From positions 1 to 63,408 of the forward strand of contig CALFXJ010000022.1 of NCBI GenBank assembly GCA_937958105.1: a stretch of 63,408 bases of DNA, given 5' to 3'. The position numbers and the translations under genes are program-made. The DNA is from an uncultured Cellvibrio sp. (GTDB lineage Bacteria > Pseudomonadota > Gammaproteobacteria > Pseudomonadales > Cellvibrionaceae). The notes beneath the pieces are model-generated. The model was not told where the DNA came from, ran no database searches, and was given only the letters and a program-made list of their open reading frames with translations. The first letter of the stretch is position 1; each line of letters opens with the position of its first letter. Below, piece by piece: positions 34,155 to 42,646 of the stretch.

Positions 34155-36251
34155 ATGGGCAAGTTGCTTAATGTACTGTTTATTGAGGACTCCGAAGCAG
34201 ATGCGGAGTTAACTACCGCCGAACTCGCCCGCGGGGGGTTCATTCCTTACACTGAGCGGGTAGAAACCCGCCACTCCATGCTTGATGCCCTGACCAAGGC
34301 AGAGTGGGATGTCATATTGTGTGACTACAGCATGCCCCGCTTCAGCGCCGAGGCCGCCCTCCAGACACTGAAAGAAAGCGGCCAGGATATTCCCTTTATC
34401 ATTACCTCTGGGGCAGTGGACGCTGAAGACACCGTCAACCTGCTCAAACAAGGCGCTCACGATTTCATGAATAAAGAGGCCCTTGCGCGCCTTGTCCCCG
34501 CGATTGAGCGGGAAATACGCGAGGCGGAAGTGCGCCGTCAGCGGCGTCTAGCAGAAGAGCGGGTTCGTATACTCTCCAGTGCCGTCCAGCAAAGCCCCGT
34601 TTCGGTCCTTATCACCGATCCGCAAGGCAAGATTGAGTACGTTAACCCCAAATATGAGCAAATTACCGGCTACGCCTCCAGTGAAGCTATAGGCCGCGAC
34701 CTGGGTTTTACTCTGTTAAACCAGACCAGTACCGACGCCATGGCGGCTATGCGCCACAGCATCAGTAACGCGCAGGAATGGCGCGGCGAGTTCTGCAGTA
34801 TCCGGCGCGACGGACAGGTATTTTGGGAATTTGTCAGTCTTTCCCCCCTGCGCAATGAATCCGGAGAGTTAACCCACTTCGTCATCATAAAAGAAGACAT
34901 TACGGTTCGTCGCAGTTACGAAGAGCGGTTGTTACGTCAGGCACACTACGACGACCTGACAGGATTGGCCAATCGTGTCCTGATGCTGGAACATCTCAAT
35001 GTCGCACTGGAAAGTTCGGCCCGTAACCATCGCCAGACTGCCATGATGTGCATTGACCTGGACCGATTCAAGAACGTCAACGACAGCCTGGGCCACAGCT
35101 GTGGCGACGATGTCCTGCGTGAATCAGCCGGTCGCCTCAGCGGATGCATTCGCAACGGCGATATCCTCGCCCGTATGGGTGGCGATGAGTTCATTATCAT
35201 TCTTCCTGATATCAGTTCCGCCAAAGAAGCTGAAAAAGTTGCAGAAAAAATTATTGCTGCATTCGCGCAACCATTTTTTATCGGCGGTAAAGAATATTTT
35301 GTTACTGCCAGTATCGGTATTGCGCTTTCTCCCAAAGACGGACGCAGCGCTAATCTTATTCAGCGCAATTCCGACCTGGCCATGTACAAAGCTAAAGAGC
35401 TGGGTCGCAACCGGTACCATTTTTTCACCGAAGACATTAATACCCAGCTCATGCAACGCCTTGAGCTTGAGGTGCGCTTACGACAAGCCATTGCACTTGA
35501 AGAGCTCGAGCTTCACTACCAGCCCATCTATGATATGAATACCAACATGATGGTTGGCTTTGAAGCGCTGGTTCGCTGGCGCCAGCCTGACGGCAACTTG
35601 CTGATGCCGGGCGATTTTATTCCCATGGCAGAGGACATTGGCATCATCCAGGAGATCGACAAATGGGTGATGGCCACTGCCTGTGCGGATGCAGCCAAGC
35701 TTGTCTCTGAATCCAACCGGCCACTGCGACTTGCCTTGAACGTTTCACCAAAACAGTTGCAGATTCCCGAATATGCAGATTTTGTTGCTCACCAGCTTTT
35801 TATTAATAACCTGTCACCCACTCAATTGGAGCTGGAAGTTACGGAACGTGTCATTATGCAGAATGACCCCCAGACGCAGATCAATATCAGTGCGTTGTGT
35901 GAGCTGGGCGTACGCTTGTCAATCGATGATTTCGGGACTGGCTATTCCTCGCTGGCCTACCTGCAGAAGTTTCCTTTCAAAACATTGAAAATTGATCGAG
36001 GCTTTGTCAGCCAGATCTGTGATGACCCCAATACCCAGCGCCTCGTTGATACCATTATCACCATGGCCCACGGTCTGGATATGGAAATTGTGGCCGAAGG
36101 AATAGAGAATGATGAGCAGCGGCAATTGCTCCAGCAACAAGGCTGTGATCACGCCCAGGGGTATTTCTTCAGCTATCCCGGCCCACTGAAGCATCTGTAT
36201 GAGAACATCAACAAACCCTGGGAGGCAGTAAGCGAATTACCTCTGCATTAA
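34155..36251 (+). CDS. REC-PAS-GGDEF-EAL cyclic-di-GMP signalling protein
   Basis: A 698-residue cytoplasmic protein. Domain order is a receiver (about 5-120; VLFIEDSEADAE and the acceptor Asp in VILCDYSMPRF), a PAS domain (about 140-260; AVQQSPVSVLITDPQGKIEYVNPKY), a GGDEF domain (about 270-430) with an intact GGDEF signature at residues 342-346, and an EAL domain (about 440-690) with EALVRW at 470-475 and DDFGTGYSSLAYL and KIDRGFV. Both catalytic signatures look intact, so it may be bifunctional or switch between making and degrading c-di-GMP. The start MGKLLNVLF follows AGG at good spacing; a TTG upstream is less likely. No cognate kinase is adjacent. Confidence 0.94.
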   Translation: MGKLLNVLFIEDSEADAELTTAELARGGFIPYTERVETRHSMLDALTKAEWDVILCDYSMPRFSAEAALQTLKESGQDIPFIITSGAVDAEDTVNLLKQGAHDFMNKEALARLVPAIEREIREAEVRRQRRLAEERVRILSSAVQQSPVSVLITDPQGKIEYVNPKYEQITGYASSEAIGRDLGFTLLNQTSTDAMAAMRHSISNAQEWRGEFCSIRRDGQVFWEFVSLSPLRNESGELTHFVIIKEDITVRRSYEERLLRQAHYDDLTGLANRVLMLEHLNVALESSARNHRQTAMMCIDLDRFKNVNDSLGHSCGDDVLRESAGRLSGCIRNGDILARMGGDEFIIILPDISSAKEAEKVAEKIIAAFAQPFFIGGKEYFVTASIGIALSPKDGRSANLIQRNSDLAMYKAKELGRNRYHFFTEDINTQLMQRLELEVRLRQAIALEELELHYQPIYDMNTNMMVGFEALVRWRQPDGNLLMPGDFIPMAEDIGIIQEIDKWVMATACADAAKLVSESNRPLRLALNVSPKQLQIPEYADFVAHQLFINNLSPTQLELEVTERVIMQNDPQTQINISALCELGVRLSIDDFGTGYSSLAYLQKFPFKTLKIDRGFVSQICDDPNTQRLVDTIITMAHGLDMEIVAEGIENDEQRQLLQQQGCDHAQGYFFSYPGPLKHLYENINKPWEAVSELPLH

Positions 36252-36277
36252 AAAACTCCTGCCTGAGCAGGAGTTTT
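36252..36277 (+). terminator. Terminator after the GGDEF-EAL gene
   Basis: AAAACTCCTGC and GCAGGAGTTTT pair over 11 bp around CTGA directly after the stop codon. It could also end the convergent HAD gene, whose stop is 49 bases away. Confidence 0.78.
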
Positions 36278-36325
36278 AGTAATGGAGATGCAGCCCATTA
36301 GATATTTATTTATAAATTCTGAAGT

Positions 36326-37015
36326 TTATACAGGCGATATAATTCGCCAGCCGAGTTCTTTAGCCCGCTCTTCCAACCCTCTTCCGCCCCTCACGACGGT
36401 AGGTTTTCCGACGCTCTGCAACATGGGTAAGTCTGAAATATCATCGCCGTAAGCAAAACAATGTTCTGCCATACCATTCACCGATGCCAGAAAAGTTTTT
36501 ATAGCTTCAGCTTTTCCTGCACCAATGGTTTGCGGTGCAAGTATACGACCTGTATAACACTCGTCTTCAATCTCCATTGACGTAGCAAGGATATGTTTTA
36601 CCTGCGTAACCCTGGCCACCGGCTTTAAAATTGCCGGAAAGGAGCCGGACACAAAGACCACCTCTCGCCCTTCTGCCTGATGGCGTTTCAGTTCTGCCAA
36701 AGGAATCGCATGAAACAAATCCGGACGCTTTTCTTCCATATGTGCGAACCAGTCTTCCCCACATTGTTCAACATCCGCCACTCGGCGGCCGGCGAAATGC
36801 TGGTAGTACAACCGGTTCAACATCTCCCAGGATGCATTCTCGTGCATATGCTGACGCAGGTCAGCATAGTAAAGCTCCCTCGCTTGATGCTCGCTAAACC
36901 GTTCGTACCAAAAATCCTGAAAACTCAACATGCTCTTTACTGAGATCAACGTATCATCAACATCAAAGAAAACATAACTACCGATTTCAGGTTTGTCTTT
37001 CAGTGCAGCATTCAT
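36326..37015 (-). CDS. HAD-superfamily phosphatase (subfamily IB) following an AfsA-like gene
   Basis: A 229-residue HAD hydrolase of the phosphoserine-phosphatase-like IB group. Motif I is FFDVDDTLIS (nucleophile Asp and the +2 Asp), motif II is VVFVSGSF, motif III a lysine in IGAGKAEAIKTF, and motif IV GDDISDLPML. A helical cap lies between motifs I and II (about 40-105). The ATG at MNAALKDKPEIG has GGAG upstream. It follows the AfsA-like gene by 38 bases on the same strand. In Streptomyces, butyrolactone synthesis needs removal of a phosphate after the AfsA step, so this enzyme could do that; this is inference. Otherwise it may act on phosphoserine or another small phosphate ester. Confidence 0.9.
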   Translation of the reverse strand: MNAALKDKPEIGSYVFFDVDDTLISVKSMLSFQDFWYERFSEHQARELYYADLRQHMHENASWEMLNRLYYQHFAGRRVADVEQCGEDWFAHMEEKRPDLFHAIPLAELKRHQAEGREVVFVSGSFPAILKPVARVTQVKHILATSMEIEDECYTGRILAPQTIGAGKAEAIKTFLASVNGMAEHCFAYGDDISDLPMLQSVGKPTVVRGGRGLEERAKELGWRIISPV

Positions 37016-37053
37016 AAAAAAATCTCCATTTTGATTGATGGTGATAGCAGATA

Positions 37054-37851
37054 TCACATATTCTCAACTTGCCTGACCGGCTCTTCAAACTCCTGCATGT
37101 TAGCCGCCACATAGGCCAGATAATTCGCCTGTGCCTTTAATGCCTGCATGTTTTCACCCTTACTGATACGTACTTTCTCCATGGCGCCAATAGAGAGCAG
37201 GAATCGGGACACCACCTGGCCGCACTGCTCGACCAGAATTTCTGCCTCAAAACTCAGACGTTTTGGATTATCGACAGATTTTTCAAGAATGTTGCAGCGC
37301 AGTAACGCCCCGACGGGGAAGGTGTAATGACTGTAGCCGACTGAAAGATTGTTCAGAACAAACGCATATTCAATCCCATTTTGCGGCAGAAGATAGGCTT
37401 CTGTCACCGCTACAATCGTCTGTCGCGCTGCTTCGATCAGGATCATGCCCTGGACGTGCTGGCCACTTTGATGATCATTCATCAGTTCACAGTTTTCATC
37501 GATCATCATATGCAGTTCGAAAACATCTTCGGAACATTGGCGCGGCTCAGAGATCAGGGTATTGGCTGGATAATGTTTGTGGCTCAATGCTCGGGTTGCC
37601 CGCTTGGGAAGGTTATGCCACAAGGTGAAATCAAAGAAAGTAAGATTTGGAGACGCAGCAGCTTCTTTCAGCAGCTGCGCGACGCTGTCATCCCCCAACC
37701 CCTGACCTGGCACCAGCAGTGTCACTCCCTGATTGGGCAAAGGAATTGACAGACTGAGCAGGCCCCTGAGCTGAGACACGGTTACTGCGTCTTTACCTTT
37801 AACATAATTTGCAAATTTGTCACCAACAACAAGTAAGATTCGATTGTGCAT
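37054..37851 (-). CDS. AfsA-like hotdog protein (gamma-butyrolactone synthase family)
   Basis: A 265-residue protein with the AfsA hotdog signature NDHQSGQHVQGMILIEAARQ (about 125-144), containing the conserved Glu and Arg of the active-site helix, followed by beta strands typical of the hotdog fold (LSVGYSHYTFPVGALLRC, RLSFEAEILVEQCGQVV). AfsA joins a beta-ketoacyl chain to dihydroxyacetone phosphate to start A-factor-type butyrolactones. Streptomyces AfsA has two hotdog repeats with this motif; here only one is evident and the first 110 residues form a different alpha/beta module (ILLVVGDKFANYVKG, TLLVPGQGLGDDSVA). The ATG start has GAGGTG upstream. It heads a two-gene unit with a HAD phosphatase. 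Function is predicted only. Confidence 0.82.
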   Translation of the reverse strand: MHNRILLVVGDKFANYVKGKDAVTVSQLRGLLSLSIPLPNQGVTLLVPGQGLGDDSVAQLLKEAAASPNLTFFDFTLWHNLPKRATRALSHKHYPANTLISEPRQCSEDVFELHMMIDENCELMNDHQSGQHVQGMILIEAARQTIVAVTEAYLLPQNGIEYAFVLNNLSVGYSHYTFPVGALLRCNILEKSVDNPKRLSFEAEILVEQCGQVVSRFLLSIGAMEKVRISKGENMQALKAQANYLAYVAANMQEFEEPVRQVENM

Positions 37852-38219
37852 AACACACCTCAATTAAATGAATGTAATTTGATGATCACCAGGATCCGTT
37901 GTGTCAGTACTTCTTTAAGCTTCTTCCTTAAAGATTTATTCTCCATGTGCTCTGCCCTGTGATTAAGATTCACACAAGCGCACCCTTAAGATTTATACTG
38001 ACTTGCAAAGATGAAGACTAGGAACAATTGGCAAAGCGGAAAAATAAAAATAAAAAATGAAAGGATTTCTGTGCCATGCGGCGCCGAAGCAGTTAAGATA
38101 ATAAGCCATTAAAACCATCAGGCTCGCTCATTGGAAGCATTTACTGAAAGCAGAAAATGCAAAGCACCGGATTCGAGACTATGCTTTATCAACGTTGAAC
38201 TTACTGTGAAGGTAGTGCA
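37852..38219. other. Intergenic region between the AfsA-like gene and the solute-binding-protein gene
   Basis: This 368-bp A+T-rich spacer lies between divergent genes and should hold both promoters. Two similar TTAAGATTTAT-like stretches occur near 37926 and 37985. I see no gene, RNA or strong palindrome in it. Confidence 0.5.
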
Positions 38220-38954
38220 ATGCTATTGCTCTTAAGAATAAAACAATATCTGCTGGGACTATCCATCGTCTTTCTCGCTTTACCCGGCACGGCCGATCCA
38301 GGGGACAGACTTTCGTTTATTACTATCGATGTTGCACCCTGGGCTTATCTCAATAAAGCAGGAGATATGGAAGGTGCGTTCATTGAACTGATTGATGAGA
38401 TCGGAAAGCGTATCGATCGTAAGATAAGTATCACTATTACCCCGTTCGCACGGGTAGATCGCGAACTGGAGACGGGCTCCCACGATTGCACCATTCTGGT
38501 TCCTCGCCCGGAGAAGCTGGTCGTTAAGGGGGACGTTATATCCTTTCATGCCATGGGTGTGATCCCGCGAAAAGGAATTGAAATTACCACTTACGAAGAT
38601 ATACAGGCGCTGCAGTTGTCAGTCATACGAGGCGCCACCATGACCCCGCGATTCGATGAAGATACAAAAATCTACAAGGAATATGACACCGATTATCTGA
38701 TTGGCCTGCGCAAGATAGCGCGGGGACGACTGGACGGCATCGTGGGTGCGATTCCCACCTTGTTATATCTTGCCAAACAGGAGGGTGTCGATGACCAGCT
38801 GGGAACGCCTTTCGCACTGACTGAAATACCTTTATTGTTTCAGTGTTCTAAGAACTCGCCTAATCTGGATATCATGCCCCTGGTCAACAAAGCTATTGCA
38901 GATATGAAAGCAGAAGGCGTTATTGAGCGTATCCAATCCCGTTACTATTTTTAA
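38220..38954 (+). CDS. Periplasmic amino-acid-type solute-binding protein
   Basis: A 244-residue exported protein of the bacterial SBP family 3 fold. The signal peptide is hydrophobic (LLGLSIVFLALPGTA, cut before DPG). The mature part has the two-lobe pattern: LSFITIDVAPWAYLNKAGDMEGAFIELIDEIGKRI at the first lobe, the hinge around VISFHAMGVIPRKGIEITTYEDI, and DGIVGAIPTLLYLAKQEG in the return lobe. No ABC permease is nearby. Instead it sits 14 bases before a histidine kinase gene, so it may be the sensory partner of that kinase rather than a transport protein; this is inference from gene order. Confidence 0.88.
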   Translation: MLLLLRIKQYLLGLSIVFLALPGTADPGDRLSFITIDVAPWAYLNKAGDMEGAFIELIDEIGKRIDRKISITITPFARVDRELETGSHDCTILVPRPEKLVVKGDVISFHAMGVIPRKGIEITTYEDIQALQLSVIRGATMTPRFDEDTKIYKEYDTDYLIGLRKIARGRLDGIVGAIPTLLYLAKQEGVDDQLGTPFALTEIPLLFQCSKNSPNLDIMPLVNKAIADMKAEGVIERIQSRYYF

Positions 38955-38968
38955 TCTCTCAGTCCCTG

Positions 38969-40594
38969 ATGAACGCCAACGAACCCATCAAAACCCATTC
39001 ACAAGAAGCTCTCAACTCCCCTTCTGTAGGACGCTCGTGGCGGGACATCTTTTATGCCGTTAAAAATTACGGCATTGCACGGCGCCTGCTGCTGTACATC
39101 ATTATATTCAGCTCCGGAGTTACCTTGCTTGCCACCAGCTGGCAACTTTATACGGATTACCAGCGCGACCTGGACGTCATCAACAGCCGTTTGAATGAGA
39201 TTGAGGGTGGCTATATTGGCAGCATCAGTGCAAGCCTGTGGAATCTCGACATCAAGCAGCTCGAGCTTCAGCTTGACGGTATAAAACACCTGCCGGACAT
39301 CAAGGCCGTCGAAATTCAGGAACACAGCGAAGAGTTTTCCAAACCTCTACATCTGCTGCGCGGGGAAAAAGATACTCGAAACATTATCGTGCGCGACTAC
39401 CCGATCATCCACAATGTATCGGGCGAGGTACGCGAGATAGGAACATTGACGATTCAGGTGTCACTTACTGAGGTTTATCAGCGGCTCTGGGATAAAGCCA
39501 TCGTCATCCTGCTGAGCCAGGGGATAAAAACGTTTCTGGTTTCATTATTTACGCTGTACATCTTCTATTATCTGGTAACTCATCACCTGACTACCATCGC
39601 CCGATTCCTGCGCAACTTCGATGTGGAAAAAGAACCACAAAAACTTTATCTGCATCGCAAATCTAATGCGCGGGAAGATGAACTGGACCTCGTGGTCAAG
39701 GCTTTTAATAACCTGTCACAGGATTTACATCAGGCCTATGAGAATCTACGCGACACAAACAAGCGTCTGGAAGAGGACAATATTGCCCGACGCAAAGCCG
39801 AAGAAGAAGTTAATCGATTGAACGCCGTGCTGGAACAACGTGTACGTCAACGCACCGCCGAACTCGAAGCAGCCAATAAAGAACTGGGGGCCTTCTGCTA
39901 CTCCGTCTCCCACGACCTGCGCGCGCCGCTGCGGAGAATTGAAGGATTTCGCCGAATTTTAAGCGAAGAATATCGTGACGATCTAGGCGAAAAAGGCCGC
40001 CATTATCTCTCCCGCATTGAAGCGGGAACGCGGGAGATGGCAGAGATGATTGATAGCTTTCTGCGTCTTTCGCGCGCCACACAAGGCGAGATGGATGTCC
40101 AACGCGTCAACATTTCCGAACAAGTAACTGACGTAATTAATCGTATTCAGGAGCGCGAATCAAATCGCCAGATTACGTTGAAAATTGAGCCAGATATTTT
40201 TGCAGATGTTGATAAACGATTCTTCGAAGTATTGTTAACGAATTTGTTAGATAATGCGTGGAAATACTCTCGCCACCAGGAAAATGCAAAAATTGTATTT
40301 GGGGTAACATTACTTAATGAAGAAACCGTTTATTATATTTCGGATAATGGCGTAGGCTTCGATATGGCTTACGCTGATCGCCTGTTCAGCCCGTTCAATC
40401 GTTTGCACAAAGCTGAAGAGTTTGATGGTGTAGGAATAGGTCTTGCGACAGTTCAACGGATTGTTGCCCGTCACGGCGGCCGCATATGGACACAATCGGC
40501 ACCGGGAGAGGGCGCAACGTTTTATTTCACTTTATGGTCAAGGAATAAAGAAAGTGGGCACGGAAACAATATTGTTAGTGGAGGACAATCCTGA
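38969..40594 (+). CDS. Sensor histidine kinase
   Basis: A 541-residue membrane kinase. Two membrane helices (about 38-62 and 175-200) flank a periplasmic domain of about 110 residues with SASLWNLDIKQLELQLDG. A HAMP-like linker and a coiled coil (about 250-305) lead to a HisKA domain with the phospho-acceptor His315 in SVSHDLRAPLRR and a catalytic ATPase domain with the N box NLLDNAWKYS, G1 ISDNGVGFDM and G2 GVGIGLATVQRIVARHGG. It resembles kinases paired with Rcp1-type regulators. It lies between a solute-binding protein and a response regulator, overlapping the latter by 41 bases. Confidence 0.95.
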   Translation: MNANEPIKTHSQEALNSPSVGRSWRDIFYAVKNYGIARRLLLYIIIFSSGVTLLATSWQLYTDYQRDLDVINSRLNEIEGGYIGSISASLWNLDIKQLELQLDGIKHLPDIKAVEIQEHSEEFSKPLHLLRGEKDTRNIIVRDYPIIHNVSGEVREIGTLTIQVSLTEVYQRLWDKAIVILLSQGIKTFLVSLFTLYIFYYLVTHHLTTIARFLRNFDVEKEPQKLYLHRKSNAREDELDLVVKAFNNLSQDLHQAYENLRDTNKRLEEDNIARRKAEEEVNRLNAVLEQRVRQRTAELEAANKELGAFCYSVSHDLRAPLRRIEGFRRILSEEYRDDLGEKGRHYLSRIEAGTREMAEMIDSFLRLSRATQGEMDVQRVNISEQVTDVINRIQERESNRQITLKIEPDIFADVDKRFFEVLLTNLLDNAWKYSRHQENAKIVFGVTLLNEETVYYISDNGVGFDMAYADRLFSPFNRLHKAEEFDGVGIGLATVQRIVARHGGRIWTQSAPGEGATFYFTLWSRNKESGHGNNIVSGGQS

Positions 40595-40994
40595 CGAAGC
40601 CGAACTGGCTCTGATGGGCTTTGCAATGAACGACCGCAATTATGATATTCAGGTCGTACATTCTGGAGAAGATGCGCTGGACTTTTTGTTTGCAACTGGA
40701 AAGCATGAGGGACGCTGCCCCTCCCGTAATCCGGATTTGATTCTGTTGGATATTAAATTGCCCGGCATCAACGGACTCACGGTGCTGCAGCGCCTGCGGG
40801 CACATCCCTGTTATGAGCACACGCCAGTGGTCATCCTGACCACCTCAGATGAAACTTCAGATATTTTGGAAGGTTATAATCGAGGCGTTAACAGCTACCT
40901 GCAAAAACCTGTGGATTTCGCGGCGTTTTCTGATCTACTGCAGCAAATCAGCCAATACTGGCTCAAGACTAATATCTCACCCACTAAAGCCTGA
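40554..40994 (+). CDS. Single-domain response regulator (Rcp1-like)
   Basis: A 146-residue stand-alone receiver domain. The start is a GTG with AGGAA 8 bases upstream, inside the 3' end of the kinase gene (41-base overlap), giving ETILLVEDNPDEAELALMGF. The acidic pair is ED at 10-11, the phospho-acceptor Asp66 in LILLDIKLPGING, the conserved Thr/Ser in VVILTTSDE, and the lysine in YLQKPVDF. No output domain is present, so the signal probably passes by protein contact, as in Rcp1-type regulators. The gene ends 3 bases from the convergent RiPP operon. Confidence 0.95.
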   Translation: MGTETILLVEDNPDEAELALMGFAMNDRNYDIQVVHSGEDALDFLFATGKHEGRCPSRNPDLILLDIKLPGINGLTVLQRLRAHPCYEHTPVVILTTSDETSDILEGYNRGVNSYLQKPVDFAAFSDLLQQISQYWLKTNISPTKA

Positions 40995-40997
40995 TTT

Positions 40998-41771
40998 CTA
41001 GCGCTCCCTTCTTCCTGCGACAGGTACCACGTTTGCGATGATGTCCTGAGCCAGCAGGCTTTCGAGCAGGTCTTTCCCGCCCTGCTCTAAAGCCGTGGGA
41101 TTGGGATGTCGTAGTTCCACTGCAACCCGTTGCAGCGCTGTCCTGCCCGTTAAATTATCCTCCTCCTGCAGGAGCTGTAACAAGCGGACAGTAACCGCGT
41201 TGGTCTCAACGAACTTCACTTCATCGGCTCGATTGCGGAAAACTAGCAGGAAACTGGCTTGAGACGGCGGCTCCATCGGCTGGTATGCCGGCCCAATCCG
41301 ATGCACAGGAAAACGGTAGGACAGGCACCAGACGAGCGGAGAAACCTGGGGACAGCCGTCGAGCACGGATACGCCGCTATCGCGAGGTTCTGGAACAGTA
41401 TCCGTTGCCACATCCAGAGCCAGCTCCACCCACTCGTAATGGGCCAGCTCCAGCATAAACGGCAAGTCTTCATCATGCGGCTCGCGCTCCTGCATGAGAT
41501 AAACCAGAAACTCCTGGCTGATCTCAAGAAAATAAGGCGTCTGGCAATGGTGCCTAGCGAGAAAGTCACGAACCATCCGATGCCATGCATTATCGGCGAT
41601 GATACTGCGCAGGATAGGAAAGCCACCGCTGATAAAACTTTCAATATTGTTGTAGATCAGGTCGCGGTATATGGCCATGCGCCGCTCTTCAATGCCTATC
41701 GGCACGGGTTGATGGTCCGGTTCGCGCAGGTGACGGGTAAACTGATATTGCGTTTGTTGAAATGAGTTCAT
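40998..41771 (-). CDS. bufC: DUF2063 partner protein of the MNIO enzyme (BufC/HvfC type)
   Basis: A 257-residue protein with the N-terminal DUF2063 region (about 1-95; QYQFTRHLREPDHQPVPIGI, RMAIYRDLIYNNIESFISGGFPILRSII) and a C-terminal winged-helix-like domain (about 150-250; PLVWCLSYRFPVHRIGPAY, then the RLLQLLQEEDNLTGRTAL helices). In the bufferin and HvfABC systems this partner presents the precursor peptide to the DUF692 oxidase. The start ATG overlaps the upstream stop in a TGATG arrangement, so translation is coupled to bufB. The protein is not a true DNA-binding regulator despite the old family name. Confidence 0.92.
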   Translation of the reverse strand: MNSFQQTQYQFTRHLREPDHQPVPIGIEERRMAIYRDLIYNNIESFISGGFPILRSIIADNAWHRMVRDFLARHHCQTPYFLEISQEFLVYLMQEREPHDEDLPFMLELAHYEWVELALDVATDTVPEPRDSGVSVLDGCPQVSPLVWCLSYRFPVHRIGPAYQPMEPPSQASFLLVFRNRADEVKFVETNAVTVRLLQLLQEEDNLTGRTALQRVAVELRHPNPTALEQGGKDLLESLLAQDIIANVVPVAGRRER

Positions 41772-42631
41772 CACTGACTGCTCACTGCTTCAGCCGGGAC
41801 CGCGGAAGCTGGTTCAAATAGCCCCTGGATACGTTGAATTTCTTTTACTTCATCCAGCAGCTCTGTCAGGGGCGGAATGTTGAAATCACGTTCGAGCAAT
41901 GTCGGCCGCACGCCATATAGTTGATAAGCTGTTTCCAACAGCCGCCACACCGACGGAATCACTGGCGAACCGTGGGTATCCACCCGCAGGTCTTCGGCTT
42001 CATGGTAATGCCCTGCAATATGCATGTAGGCAATACGCTCACCCGGTAAGCTTTCTAGGAATTGCAGAGGGTCGTAGCGATGGTTGATGCTGTTAACGTA
42101 AACGTTATTAACATCCAGCAGCAGATCGCAATCGGCTTCAGCGATAACAGCATTGATGAATTCGACTTCGCTCATCTCCTGCTGGGGTGCGCAGTAGTAG
42201 GATGCGTTTTCGATGGCGATGCGTTGTTCCAGAATGTCCTGCGCCTGGCGAATTCGCGCAGCTACATAGCGGATGGCTTCTTCGGTGAAGGGTATTGGCA
42301 GCAGATCATAAAGCTGGCCAGCATCGCTGCAGTAACTCAGGTGCTCGCTGTAATAATGAATACCGTGGTCCCGTAAAAATGTCTTGATTGACTGCAGCAG
42401 ATCCACGTTCAGCGGTGCCGGCGAGCCGATGGAAAGGGACAAACCATGACAGACAAAAGGAAAGCGCTCGGTATACGCACGGAACTGTTTGCCGAAGCGC
42501 CCTCCGACATTGATCCAGTTCTCTGGAGCAACCTCCATGAACTGGATGTCCGTCGTGGTGGCGTTTTGCAAGCTGCTTAACAGACTACGGCGCAGACCCA
42601 GGCCCGCGCCGTATACGGATGTGATTGCCAT
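41771..42631 (-). CDS. bufB: DUF692 multinuclear non-haem iron oxidase (BufB/HvfB type)
   Basis: A 286-residue MNIO enzyme with a TIM-barrel fold. Likely iron ligands and active-site motifs are FVCHGLSLSIGSPAPL, HYYSEHLSYC, IAIENASYY, CDLLLDVNNVYVN, AYMHIAGHYHEA, VDTHGSPV and LLERDFNIPP; these His, Asp and Glu sites match the family. MNIOs oxidise cysteine residues in a leader-bearing precursor; with EGKCG substrates the known product is an oxazolone-thioamide, and with other BufA peptides a thiooxazole. It lies 15 bases after the precursor gene and overlaps the partner gene bufC. A GTG one codon upstream is an alternative start. Confidence 0.95.
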   Translation of the reverse strand: MAITSVYGAGLGLRRSLLSSLQNATTTDIQFMEVAPENWINVGGRFGKQFRAYTERFPFVCHGLSLSIGSPAPLNVDLLQSIKTFLRDHGIHYYSEHLSYCSDAGQLYDLLPIPFTEEAIRYVAARIRQAQDILEQRIAIENASYYCAPQQEMSEVEFINAVIAEADCDLLLDVNNVYVNSINHRYDPLQFLESLPGERIAYMHIAGHYHEAEDLRVDTHGSPVIPSVWRLLETAYQLYGVRPTLLERDFNIPPLTELLDEVKEIQRIQGLFEPASAVPAEAVSSQ

Positions 42632-42646
42632 CACTATCAGGAATGG

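Noticed and set aside
34022..34243. 73-codon minus-strand ORF at the start of the GGDEF-EAL gene
   Set aside because: It overlaps the receiver domain on the other strand and shows no family pattern.
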